This document shows positions 51,912 through 59,941 of a DNA stretch of 64,000 nucleotides, one piece after another; the stretch's first letter is position 1, and every line of letters begins with the position of its first letter. Both the position numbers and the translations under genes were made by a program. This DNA is from Flectobacillus roseus (lineage in GTDB: Bacteria; Bacteroidota; Bacteroidia; Cytophagales; Spirosomataceae), in assembly GCF_030056665.1 (NCBI RefSeq), contig NZ_JASHIG010000001.1. One strand, 5' to 3'. Below the pieces are notes generated by a model. That model was not told where the DNA came from, did not search any database, and was given only the letters and a program-made list of their open reading frames with translations.

Positions 51912-52110
51912 TTTAGTGATTGAGTGATTTTGTGAATGAGTGATAATTTTGGAGATGTCATTCTGAAATATAATATCAAAAAAGGGGTCGAAAACAATTT
52001 TCGCCCCCTTTTTTATGTGTATTTAATAGCAAATGAATATATTCAAACTCAAGTATTGTCAGATAAAAACAATCACTCATTCACTCAATCAAAACTCACT
52101 AATTTTAAAA
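51912..52110. repeat. GAGTGA-family inverted repeat
   Basis: Left arm TTTAGTGATTGAGTGATTTT then GTGAATGAGTGATAA (51912-51946), right arm AATCACTCATTCACTCAATC then AAAACTCACTAATTTTAAAA (52071-52110). The rlmD terminator lies between them; the right arm reaches the last codons of dnaB. Confidence 0.65.
51977..52015 (+). terminator. rlmD terminator
   Basis: AAAAAAGGGGTCGAAAA and TTTTCGCCCCCTTTTTT arms around a short CAA loop (one bulge), between the two GAGTGA-family arms. Confidence 0.8.
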
Positions 52111-53718
52111 TGGTACATCCTGATTTGGTGGAGTTGTACCAAAAGATGGCATTTCTCCTCCGCCTGATTGGAAATTATTCATTTTACTACCTACAGTTCT
52201 AGCACCACCTTCAAAGGTTGCCATCGTATCTGGAACAGCGGCAAAAGATTGTAGTGAATCACCACCAGTGAAGCTTGAATAGTCGGTAGCATCCAAATCG
52301 CAATATTTGGTGTATTTACCGATAAATCTTAACTGAACCGTATCTAATGAACCAGCACGGTTTTTAGCGATAATCAACTCACCCATTCCTGCAATGGACT
52401 GACCATTCTCATCTTGGGTAATACCATAATATTCTGGACGGTAAATAAACATTACCATATCGGCATCTTGCTCGATTGACCCAGACTCACGCAAATCGGA
52501 TAGTTGAGGTTTTTTATCGCCTCCACGAGTTTCTACCGCACGGCTCAACTGCGAAAGCGCAATAACAGGTACATCCAACTCTTTGGCCAGTTGTTTCAAG
52601 GAACGAGAAATGGTTGCAATTTCTTGCTCTCGGTTTCCTCCTCCTTTTCCTCCTGTATCACCCGACATAAGTTGTAAGTAGTCAATCACAATCATTTGAA
52701 TATCGTGCTGTGCTTTCAAACGACGCGCCTTAGCACGGAGTTCGAGAAGTGACAAAGCTGGCGTATCATCAATGAAAATTGGAGCATTTGTTAAACGACC
52801 AATTTTTGCGTGTAATTGAGCCCATTCGTGAGGAGCCAAATTACCTTTTCTTAGCTTTTCAGATTCTAATTCCGCTTCTGATGAAATCAAACGATTGACA
52901 AGCTGAACCGAGGACATCTCCAAAGAAAATACGGCTACTGCTTGCCCAAAATCTACTGCTGCATTACGACAAGCCGAAAGAATCAAGGCGGTTTTACCCA
53001 TACCAGGGCGAGCAGCGATGATAATTAATTCAGTTTTTTGGAAACCAGAAGTAATTCTATCCAAAGCACTAAATCCAGAAGGCACTCCCGTAAGACCATC
53101 CTTCTGATTTTTCTTCATTTCTAATTCCAACAAGGCCGCACGCATAATCTGCGACATATCCGAATAGTTTTTACGAATATTAGCCTCTGAAATTCTAAAA
53201 AGTTCTTGTTCTACCCTATCCAACAATTGGAATACATCTGTTGTATCTTCATAGGCCATTTTTTGGATTTCAGAAGATACCGTAATCAATTGTCTCTTTA
53301 AAGAATGTTCTACAACAATACGAGCGTGAAATTCGATGTTAGCCGCTGAGTTAACTCTTTGCGTTAATTCGGCAAGGTAAGATACCCCACCAGCCATTTC
53401 TAATTCACCATTTGTGCGTAATTGGTTGGTTACTGTAAGCAAATCTATTGGCTCAGACGCAGCAAAAAGCTGAGTAATGGCTCCATATATTCTTTGGTGT
53501 GCTTCTTTATAAAATGAGTCAGGTTTCAAAATGTCCACCACTGCGGTAAGAGCATCCTTCTCTATCATCAAAGCCCCAAGCACAGCTTCTTCCAAATCGA
53601 CAGCTTGAGGTGGGATTTTACCCAAACCTGTATCCAGCCAACGATTGGTCGCAGATATTCGACCTCCAGCAAAATTGGAGGGCTTTTTAAAGGTATTATT
53701 TCTGTTTGACTGTTCCAT
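52105..53718 (-). CDS. dnaB: Replicative DNA helicase
   Basis: Hexameric helicase that unwinds DNA at the replication fork. The 537-aa protein has the DnaB N-terminal domain (PPQAVDLEEAVLGALMIEKDALTAVVDILKPDSFY) and RecA-like C-terminal domain with Walker A AARPGMGKTALI, Walker B QMIVIDYLQLM, and NREQEIATISRSLKQLAKELDVPVIALSQLSRAVE plus SDLRESGSIEQDADMVMFIYRPEYY. It is somewhat longer than E. coli DnaB (471 aa) through a low-complexity Gly/Ser-rich C-terminal tail (TFEGGARTVGSKMNNFQSGGGEMPS). No intein is visible. Confidence 0.96.
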   Translation of the reverse strand: MEQSNRNNTFKKPSNFAGGRISATNRWLDTGLGKIPPQAVDLEEAVLGALMIEKDALTAVVDILKPDSFYKEAHQRIYGAITQLFAASEPIDLLTVTNQLRTNGELEMAGGVSYLAELTQRVNSAANIEFHARIVVEHSLKRQLITVSSEIQKMAYEDTTDVFQLLDRVEQELFRISEANIRKNYSDMSQIMRAALLELEMKKNQKDGLTGVPSGFSALDRITSGFQKTELIIIAARPGMGKTALILSACRNAAVDFGQAVAVFSLEMSSVQLVNRLISSEAELESEKLRKGNLAPHEWAQLHAKIGRLTNAPIFIDDTPALSLLELRAKARRLKAQHDIQMIVIDYLQLMSGDTGGKGGGNREQEIATISRSLKQLAKELDVPVIALSQLSRAVETRGGDKKPQLSDLRESGSIEQDADMVMFIYRPEYYGITQDENGQSIAGMGELIIAKNRAGSLDTVQLRFIGKYTKYCDLDATDYSSFTGGDSLQSFAAVPDTMATFEGGARTVGSKMNNFQSGGGEMPSFGTTPPNQDVPF

Positions 53719-53848
53719 TAATACAATTTTACAAATATTTTCTCATATTACCACAATCCCATTTTGCAAAAAAAACCTAAGGGTTTGATTTACAGAGTCA
53801 AAAAAAAACTTCGAATTAATCTTATAACAAGCGAACACAAACAAGCGT

Positions 53849-53856
53849 TATTTTTG
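53849..53856 (+). promoter_or_regulatory. -7 box of phoH
   Basis: TATTTTTG (TAnnTTTG), about 50 nt leader to the TTG start at 53913. Confidence 0.5.
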
Positions 53857-53912
53857 TTAGATTAGTAACTTATAAGACTAAATCATCGATTAACTTTTAT
53901 TCATTTTTAGAT

Positions 53913-54908
53913 TTGACAGAAAAAATAATTACACTCGAAGACGTTGAGTTAGTTGGTTTCCTTGGCGTTGAAAACAGCAATATTAAAGTAGTAGCTGAAG
54001 CTTTTCCACAAAGTAAACTTATCTCAAGAGGTAACGAAATCACCATCAGAGGATCTATTTCTGACATTGTCAAGATTACCGAAATTATTGAGTCGATGGT
54101 TGTGCATTTTCAGAAGTACGGCAAAATTACAACAGAACAAGTAAAAACGTATCTTTCTAGGGATAAGAATAATGAAGAAGAGACACCTGTTATCATAAAA
54201 GAGGACGACGATGTCTTGTTGTACGGCACTAAAGGGGTGGTTATTCGCGTGAAATCGCCTAACCAAAAAAAGCTCATAGATGCCGCCGCAGAAAATGATA
54301 TCGTATTCGCAATTGGTCCTGCTGGTACAGGAAAAACCTATACAGCAGTTGCTCTTGCGGTAAAAGCCCTCAAGAATAAGGAAGTCAAAAAAATTATCAT
54401 TACGCGTCCAGCGGTCGAGGCAGGTGAAAACTTAGGCTTCTTACCCGGTGATTTAAAAGAAAAAATTGACCCGTATCTACGTCCAATCTATGACGCGCTC
54501 GACGATATGATTCAACCGGAAAAGTTGAAGTTTTTTATCGAAAACCGTGTCATTGAGATAGCCCCTTTGGCATACATGCGTGGTCGTACCCTGAACAATG
54601 CATTTGTTTTATTGGATGAAGCCCAAAACACAACGCCAATGCAAATGAAAATGTTCTTAACTCGTATGGGGGTGAATTCTAAAGTGATTATCACAGGTGA
54701 TAAATCACAGATAGACTTACCAACCAAAGTAAAGTCAGGCTTGGTTGAAGCTACCAAAATTTTGCAAGGGATCAAGGGTATTTCTTTTATTGAACTAGAT
54801 GGTAAAGATGTTGTACGTCACCGCTTGGTAAGAGACATTATTATGGCTTATGATAAGGCTGATGCGGAAAAAGAAGCACAAAAATCTTATTCATCTTTCC
54901 AAAAATGA
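53913..54908 (+). CDS. PhoH family protein (PhoH-like ATPase)
   Basis: A 331-aa cytoplasmic P-loop ATPase of the PhoH/YbeZ type, linked in other bacteria to RNA metabolism and ribosome work (often beside the RNase YbeY). It has an N-terminal KH-like part, the Walker A AIGPAGTGKTYTAVA (about residues 129-143), Walker B FVLLDEAQNTTPMQMKMFLTRMG and KVIITGDKSQIDLP. The start codon is TTG; homologues begin MTEKIITLEDVEL-like at this position. The T9SS protease gene overlaps its end by 4 bp (ATGA), suggesting coupled translation. Confidence 0.9.
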   Translation: MTEKIITLEDVELVGFLGVENSNIKVVAEAFPQSKLISRGNEITIRGSISDIVKITEIIESMVVHFQKYGKITTEQVKTYLSRDKNNEEETPVIIKEDDDVLLYGTKGVVIRVKSPNQKKLIDAAAENDIVFAIGPAGTGKTYTAVALAVKALKNKEVKKIIITRPAVEAGENLGFLPGDLKEKIDPYLRPIYDALDDMIQPEKLKFFIENRVIEIAPLAYMRGRTLNNAFVLLDEAQNTTPMQMKMFLTRMGVNSKVIITGDKSQIDLPTKVKSGLVEATKILQGIKGISFIELDGKDVVRHRLVRDIIMAYDKADAEKEAQKSYSSFQK

Positions 54909-56203
54909 AAAAAAGCATTTTAAACACACTAGCTGTTATTTTTTCATACACCACATTTGCGCAAAGCAAATGTGGTGTTGTATTTCAGGACTCCCTGAAT
55001 CAAACCATTAACCAGAAATGGTTACAGCAAAAAAGTAATTTTGAATATCAGGTTCAGCAGTATACCAGTGCTCTGAAAGCCTCAAGAACTACGGCATATC
55101 AGACCATACGTATTCCTGTAGTGGTTCATGTGATTCATAATACAGCTAGCAAAATCATTGGTGGAACCAACAACATCAATATCAGTGATGAGCAAATTTT
55201 GTCTCAAATTCAAACCCTCAACGAAGACTACAGAAAGAAAGAAGGAACAGCAGGCTATAACACTAATCCAGTTGGTGCAGATATGCAAATTGAATTCTTT
55301 TTGGCAGACTCTACGGTCACAGGCGAAACAACCAAAGGAATTACAAGACATTATACCACCAAAACTGGCTTTGATATTATCAAGGAGTTAAGTGCGATTA
55401 CTGCTTTCTCAAAATGGAATCCTTATAAGTATCTGAATATTTATGTTGTAAAGAGTGGAACAACCTCAACTCCCCTCACGATTGGCTATTCGGGTTTTCC
55501 GTTTGATGCCTATTTGCCTGGGCTTATTCCAAATACATCAGAAGCAGCCGAGCAACAAATATTCGATGGTGTGGTCATAGATTATCGATATTTTGGCAGA
55601 TGCTGTGGAACTATTAGTACAACCTACAACATGGGTAGGACAACCACGCATGAGGTTGGGCACTGGCTAGGTTTATTACACCCAACAGGCGATGTTCGCT
55701 GTGGTACCGATTATTGTGATGACACGCCAACTATCGAGAGTCTAAATAATGGATTCACTTGTAGCAAAATGACCTCTACCTGCGATGGCAATACGGTTAC
55801 CAATCAAATTGAGAACTATATGGATTATTCGCCTGATGCTTGTATGAGTCTCTTTACAAATGATCAAAAAATAAGAACTAGAGCAGCCTTAGAATTAAGT
55901 TATCGAAGAAAATCACTCATCAACAACTCGACTGTTGTTTCAGAAAGTAACGCGCTACAGGTGAGCATTGATCCGAATCCAGTGAAAAGCAGTGCCAATA
56001 TTAAGGTACAATTTAGCGGAACTGAAAATATCACGATTCAACTTATTTCTGAAAATGGCAATACGCTAAATGAATATAATTATCAAAATGTGACTTCTAA
56101 CTATTTCTTGATTAATACCTCCAGCTATGCAAATGGAATGTATTTTCTGAGAGTAAATACTTCGAAAGAAACTAAAGTAGTTAGAATGTTTGTTTTGAAA
56201 TAA
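54905..56203 (+). CDS. M43 family zinc protease with T9SS sorting domain
   Basis: A 432-aa secreted metalloprotease of the pappalysin/cytophagalysin (M43) family. Signal peptide residues 1-19 (ending TTFAQ). Catalytic HEVGHWLGLLH (His249, Glu250, His253, His259), with SPDACMSLFTNDQKIRTRAAL as the Met-turn region (YMDYSPDACMSLF). The C-terminus (about 360-432: LQVSIDPNPVKSSANIKVQFSG...NGMYFLRVNTSKETKVVRMFVLK) is a type A T9SS sorting domain, so the protein is likely exported through the type IX system and held on or released from the cell surface. Starts inside the stop of phoH. Confidence 0.93.
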   Translation: MKKSILNTLAVIFSYTTFAQSKCGVVFQDSLNQTINQKWLQQKSNFEYQVQQYTSALKASRTTAYQTIRIPVVVHVIHNTASKIIGGTNNINISDEQILSQIQTLNEDYRKKEGTAGYNTNPVGADMQIEFFLADSTVTGETTKGITRHYTTKTGFDIIKELSAITAFSKWNPYKYLNIYVVKSGTTSTPLTIGYSGFPFDAYLPGLIPNTSEAAEQQIFDGVVIDYRYFGRCCGTISTTYNMGRTTTHEVGHWLGLLHPTGDVRCGTDYCDDTPTIESLNNGFTCSKMTSTCDGNTVTNQIENYMDYSPDACMSLFTNDQKIRTRAALELSYRRKSLINNSTVVSESNALQVSIDPNPVKSSANIKVQFSGTENITIQLISENGNTLNEYNYQNVTSNYFLINTSSYANGMYFLRVNTSKETKVVRMFVLK

Positions 56204-56204
56204 T

Positions 56205-56244
56205 AAAAGCCTTCCCTGAACACATATCATGGAAGGCTTTTGTA
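56205..56244 (+). terminator. Terminator of the phoH-protease operon
   Basis: AAAAGCCTTCC (56205-56215) and GGAAGGCTTTT (56231-56241) with a 15-nt loop. Confidence 0.85.
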
Positions 56245-56319
56245 TTTTTATTGAAAAATTTCCCAATTAAATAAAACAATGTTTTTTTACATCATGTTAT
56301 CTACACAAACGGAAAGAGT

Positions 56320-56952
56320 ATGGAAAAATCAGAAAAAATCAAACAGGCTTTTATTGAGTATTTTTTAGAAAATGGTACACACCCACCATCGGTTTATGCT
56401 TTTACCAAAAAGCTTAAAATGAAGGAAGTAGAATTTTATGAATACTACAATTCATTTGAGCTATTGGAAACTAACATTTGGTTGGACTTTTTCAAAGACA
56501 CAGTTACCCGCATAGAAAGCGACTCTATCTATTCGGGATACTCAGTAAGAGAGAAGTTATTGGCCTTTTATTACACTTGGATCGAGGTTTTGAAAGAAAA
56601 CAGAAGCTATGCTTCACAAACATGGCGATTGATTGACAAGCGTAAATTAAAGACCCCTACTTTTTTAACCGACCTCAAAACTTCGTTCAAGGATTTTGCG
56701 AGAGATTTAATTATGGAAGGTAAAGAAAGCAAGGAGGTTCAGCCAAGAAAATATTTGGACGAGCGCTACCCAGACGCGCTGTGGCTTCAGCTATTAATGA
56801 TTTTGGATTTTTGGGTAAAAGACCGTTCAAAAGGATTTGAGCAGACTGATGCTATGATTGAAAAAGCTGTCAATACATCCTTCGACTTGATGGCCAGTTC
56901 GGCATTGGATTCGGTGTTAGACTTTGCCAAATTTTTGTATCAAAATCGCTAA
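56320..56952 (+). CDS. TetR-like transcriptional regulator
   Basis: A 210-aa protein with a TetR-type N-terminal helix-turn-helix (KIKQAFIEYFLENGTHPPSVYAFTKKLKMKEVEFYEYYNSFELLETNIW, residues about 5-55) and an all-helical ligand-binding half (REKLLAFYYTWIEVLKENRSYAS ... DALWLQLLMILDFWVKDRSKGFEQTDAMIEKAVNTSFDLM). The recognition helix region KLKMKEVEFYEYY is well preserved. It is 32 bp upstream of the AarF-type kinase on the same strand; such TetR-AarF pairing is common in Bacteroidota, suggesting it controls that gene. Confidence 0.85.
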   Translation: MEKSEKIKQAFIEYFLENGTHPPSVYAFTKKLKMKEVEFYEYYNSFELLETNIWLDFFKDTVTRIESDSIYSGYSVREKLLAFYYTWIEVLKENRSYASQTWRLIDKRKLKTPTFLTDLKTSFKDFARDLIMEGKESKEVQPRKYLDERYPDALWLQLLMILDFWVKDRSKGFEQTDAMIEKAVNTSFDLMASSALDSVLDFAKFLYQNR

Positions 56953-56984
56953 TGCTAGTTTGACATAAGAACTAGTGCCTTATT

Positions 56985-58319
56985 ATGAAAGAACAAAATT
57001 CGATACCTACCTCCAAAGTGGCACGTGCAACACAGTTTGTAAAAACAGGGGTAAAAATTGGAGGAAATTATCTCAAGCATAATGTCAAAAAAATCATTGA
57101 CCCAACTACTCCTAAAGAAGAGTTACATCAAGATAATGCAGAAGATATTTATGAATCTCTGAGCGAACTTAAAGGTTCTGCACTCAAGGTCACTCAAATG
57201 CTGAGTATGGACAAAGGCCTTTTACCAAGAGCGTATCGGGAAAAATTTGCTATGTCTCAATACTCGGCACCTCCACTGTCGGGACCATTGGTGGTTAAAA
57301 CCTTTAAAAAACATTTTAAAAAGTCTCCGAGCGAGTTGTTCGATACCTTCGAAATGAGCGCATCGAATGCGGCGTCTATCGGTCAGGTTCACAAAGCCGA
57401 ACTAAATGGAAAACCATTAGCCGTAAAAATACAGTATCCCGGTGTTTCAGAAAGTATTGGTGCTGACCTCAAAATGGTAAAACCCATTGCAGTTGCGATG
57501 TTTGGACTTAATGAAAAGGATGTAGACCGATACATGGGCGAAGTGCATGCACGATTGTTGGAAGAAACCAATTATGTTTTGGAGTTAGAACGTTCGGTAG
57601 AAATTTCGAAAGCTTGTGCTCACATTCCGAATGTGTTTTTTCCAAAATACTATCCAGAACTTTCTTGTGACAAAATTCTGACGATGGATTGGCTCGAAGG
57701 TCTGCATATGAAGGAGTTTTTAGCGACAAATCCTTCACAAGAAATTAGAAATCAAATTGGGCAAGCCCTTTGGGATTTCTATGATTTCCAAATTCACAAC
57801 CTACGCCAAGTCCATGCCGATCCACATCCCGGCAATTTCTTGATGCGTGAAGATGGCACTATGGGAATAATTGACTTTGGTTGTATCAAGGTAATTCCAG
57901 AATTGTTTTACGATAATTATTTCGCGCTAATTAATTTTGATACGCTGGAAGACGAGGCGAAAATGAATGAAATCTTCAAAACCCTCGAATTTATCGTAGC
58001 TTCTGACTCAGCAGAAGAATCTTCTTTCTTTTCGAAGTTATTCAAAGAAATGATTTACTTACTGGGTCGTCCGTTTGGAGAAGAAACTTTTGACTTTGCA
58101 GATGATAGCTATTTTGAGCAAGTGTATTTATATGCCGAAAAACTTCAGAAACTAGATGAGCTCCGAAATTCGAAAGTAGCTAGAGGTTCTCAACACGGAC
58201 TGTATATCAACAGAACCTATTTTGGTTTATACTCCCTACTGAACGAACTCCGAGCAAAAGTTAGCATTACCAAACCCGATTGGCTCAAATCTCAAAAGCT
58301 CAAAGGAGAGTTTGCATAA
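56985..58319 (+). CDS. AarF/UbiB (ABC1) family atypical kinase
   Basis: A 444-aa atypical kinase-like protein. ELKGSALKVTQMLSMD (residues about 63-78) is the KxGQ-like region, QVHKAELNGKPLAVKIQYPGV the ATP-binding Ala-rich loop and Lys, LRQVHADPHPGNFLM the catalytic loop and GIIDFGCIKVI the metal-binding DFG. In proteobacteria UbiB assists ubiquinone synthesis; this organism type uses menaquinone, so the role here (perhaps lipid or quinone homeostasis) is open. No membrane helix at the C-terminus, unlike UbiB. Pairs with the TetR gene upstream; ends in a terminator. Confidence 0.9.
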   Translation: MKEQNSIPTSKVARATQFVKTGVKIGGNYLKHNVKKIIDPTTPKEELHQDNAEDIYESLSELKGSALKVTQMLSMDKGLLPRAYREKFAMSQYSAPPLSGPLVVKTFKKHFKKSPSELFDTFEMSASNAASIGQVHKAELNGKPLAVKIQYPGVSESIGADLKMVKPIAVAMFGLNEKDVDRYMGEVHARLLEETNYVLELERSVEISKACAHIPNVFFPKYYPELSCDKILTMDWLEGLHMKEFLATNPSQEIRNQIGQALWDFYDFQIHNLRQVHADPHPGNFLMREDGTMGIIDFGCIKVIPELFYDNYFALINFDTLEDEAKMNEIFKTLEFIVASDSAEESSFFSKLFKEMIYLLGRPFGEETFDFADDSYFEQVYLYAEKLQKLDELRNSKVARGSQHGLYINRTYFGLYSLLNELRAKVSITKPDWLKSQKLKGEFA

Positions 58320-58354
58320 AAAAAATAGCGTTGATTTCTCAACGCTATTTTTTT
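58318..58354. terminator. Bidirectional terminator
   Basis: AAAAATAGCGTTGA and TCAACGCTATTTTTTT arms around a TTTC loop, serving AarF kinase and the convergent DUF3127 gene. Confidence 0.9.
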
Positions 58355-58362
58355 GTCCTTGA

Positions 58363-58758
58363 TTAGAACGGTAAATCTTCATCTTCACTAAATGAAGGTA
58401 AATCTACCGATGAAGCTTGTGGCGCAGCAGGACGCTGTGCTGGCGCTTGATACGTATTTGATGCTGGAGCAGCTGCCGATGATTCAGATGCCAAATCAAT
58501 ACGATAAGCTCTTAAGTCTGTATACCAACGATCGTTGTATTCTCTAGATTCTACACTGAAGGTCACCTTAAGTTTGTCACCTAAAGCAAATTGTTTCAAA
58601 TCAGCTGTACGGTCTCCCCAAGCCGAGAAGCACGCTTTTTTAGGATATTGCTCCTGTGTTTCAACAACAAACTCTTGTTTTACCCACTGACCGTTTTTAC
58701 CGCTTCCTGTTTGTTCAGGTTGTACTTTGATCAAAGTACCTTCTAATTCTAATGCCAT
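58363..58758 (-). CDS. DUF3127 family protein
   Basis: A 131-aa protein with an OB-fold-like DUF3127 domain: MALELEGTLIKVQPEQTGSGKNGQWVKQEFVVETQEQYPKKACFSAWGDRTADL... DRWYTDLRAYRIDL. The tail is Ala/Pro/Gln-rich and ends acidic (SFSEDEDLPF), much like the C-terminal tail of single-stranded DNA-binding proteins, which recruits partners. Family function is not established; an SSB-like role is a plausible guess. Starts at the ATG at 58758; the preceding in-frame codon is TTG. Confidence 0.85.
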   Translation of the reverse strand: MALELEGTLIKVQPEQTGSGKNGQWVKQEFVVETQEQYPKKACFSAWGDRTADLKQFALGDKLKVTFSVESREYNDRWYTDLRAYRIDLASESSAAAPASNTYQAPAQRPAAPQASSVDLPSFSEDEDLPF

Positions 58759-58858
58759 CAAAAAAAAAGTTTAAAAATAATATGCTAATTTAATTTCTGA
58801 TTTTCAAATACTTAAAAAAATCCTACATTTTTTATTTAAAAAAAGTGATTAGTACTAT

Positions 58859-58889
58859 TTTGCTTTGTCAATTTATCTCTCTACTTTTG
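58859..58889 (+). promoter_or_regulatory. tRNA-Leu promoter
   Basis: TTTG (58859-58862), 19 nt, TACTTTTG (58882-58889), then 16 nt to the tRNA. Confidence 0.65.
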
Positions 58890-58905
58890 CATCATCAAAG
58901 TACAA

Positions 58906-58989
58906 GGCGATGTGGTGGAATTGGTAGACACGCTACTTTGAGGTGGTAGTGCGGGTAACCGTATGGGAGTTCGAGTCTCCCCATCGTCA
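58906..58989 (+). tRNA. tRNA-Leu(GAG)
   Basis: 84-nt class II tRNA: acceptor arms GGCGATG / CATCGTC, anticodon stem CTACT / GGTAG with loop TTGAGGT (anticodon GAG, reads CTC/CTT), a long variable arm, T arm GGGAG / CTCCC. CCA not encoded. Confidence 0.95.
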
Positions 58990-58990
58990 C

Positions 58991-59023
58991 AAGCGTTCTG
59001 AGAAATCAGGACGCTTTTTTTAT
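58991..59023 (+). terminator. tRNA-Leu terminator
   Basis: AAGCGTTCTGA and TCAGGACGCTT arms (one wobble), GAAA loop, then seven Ts. Confidence 0.85.
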
Positions 59024-59033
59024 GGCGAAAGTA

Positions 59034-59060
59034 CAAAAAAACCTCTCAAGTTTGAGAGGC
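59034..59060 (-). terminator. Terminator of the HTH small gene
   Basis: CCTCTCAA / TTGAGAGG stem (59041-59058); on the minus strand a run of seven Ts follows. Confidence 0.75.
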
Positions 59061-59079
59061 TAAATCAACATCCATTCTG

Positions 59080-59310
59080 TTATTTTACTTTACTCTTTTT
59101 GACGTCTGCTTTTTGGTAATTTTCTTTTAATCTTCTAAACTTCTCTTTTTGGTCTTCTATCTTCGTATAGTATTCTATATGTTGTTGTTTCCAACTGAAA
59201 ATGGTAGATATTGGAATACCTTTTTCACGTGCAATGGCATTCATACTTTTGCCTGAGAGCATTTCGTTTAGAATTTCAAAAATTAGCTCGTTTGAATACT
59301 TCATTCTCAT
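59080..59310 (-). CDS. Small helix-turn-helix protein (transposase-HTH-like)
   Basis: A 76-aa protein. Residues about 5-40 (YSNELIFEILNEMLSGKSMNAIAREKGIPISTIFSWKQQH) resemble the homeodomain-like HTH of IS3/IS630-type transposase orfA proteins, in which the ISTIFSWK part is the recognition helix. Here it stands alone: no transposase core, inverted repeats or target duplication is seen. The C-terminal EKFRRLKENYQKAD is shared with the next small gene. An alternative start is the Met at 59304. It could be a captured transposase HTH or an independent small regulator. Confidence 0.65.
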   Translation of the reverse strand: MRMKYSNELIFEILNEMLSGKSMNAIAREKGIPISTIFSWKQQHIEYYTKIEDQKEKFRRLKENYQKADVKKSKVK

Positions 59311-59423
59311 CTTTCTTTAGTGGATTGTAATTGACAAACAAATATCTTTGGTTAGTAAATTATAACTCATAACCCAAAAGATTTTTATATGACAATTCAG
59401 ACAGAATACAAGTATCACGACGC

Positions 59424-59469
59424 CAAAATAGAAAAAGGTACCCACAAGTGAGTACCTTTTTCTATTTTA
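59424..59469 (-). terminator. Terminator between the two small genes
   Basis: AAAATAGAAAAAGGTAC (59425-59441) and GTACCTTTTTCTATTTT (59452-59468), perfect 17-bp arms with a 10-nt loop, directly after the stop at 59470. Confidence 0.85.
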
Positions 59470-59709
59470 TTATTTTTTTAATTCCCCTTCAGTCTTGGCT
59501 TTATAATACATCTCTTTCAGGCGTTTGAATTTTGCCTTAGTTTGCTCCTCACTGCCTTGTGGTTCCTCCGCAATCTGTTGTTTCAAGACATTGATATATG
59601 ATGATGAATTACGAAGTTTCTCGGCCAACTCAGTAAAATTATATTGATCATACGCTGAGCTTGACTCATTTTCATCTTGTTCGGGTTCGTAAAAATTTTC
59701 TATGGACAT
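59470..59709 (-). CDS. Small protein with C-terminal KFkRLKEmY motif
   Basis: A 79-aa protein not assigned to a family. N-terminal half acidic and Ser/Tyr-rich (FYEPEQDENESSSAYDQYNF), second half helical and basic (NVLKQQIAEEPQGSEEQTKAKFKRLKEMYYKAKTEGELKK). The end KFKRLKEMYYKA matches KFRRLKENYQKA of the HTH protein encoded 160 bp downstream, although the rest is unrelated. No signal peptide. It has its own terminator, so it is probably transcribed, but nothing supports a function. Confidence 0.55.
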   Translation of the reverse strand: MSIENFYEPEQDENESSSAYDQYNFTELAEKLRNSSSYINVLKQQIAEEPQGSEEQTKAKFKRLKEMYYKAKTEGELKK

Positions 59710-59941
59710 TAGTTTAGGCTTAACGATTATTGTCTTAATTATTTAAAGGTATTTTATGCGCTTGAATGCTTGACTTTCTATTAGCCGAATTATTAAAATC
59801 AGCAATATATTTAAAAAGTGATTAAAAAATCATTAATTCAGGAATACATTGCTGAAATATAATATATTTCAAAAGTAAATGCAATAAGAAATGTCAAATG
59901 TCACTTCTTATGTTTTGGTAATCCTTTATACTGGATCAATC

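Noticed and set aside
51936..52202. An 88-codon plus-strand frame after rlmD
   Set aside because: It runs through the rlmD terminator and a GAGTGA repeat and overlaps the end of dnaB; no protein features.
59080..59310. Insertion sequence remnant
   Set aside because: The protein resembles a transposase HTH, but no transposase core, terminal inverted repeats or target duplication was found nearby, so an IS call is not supported.
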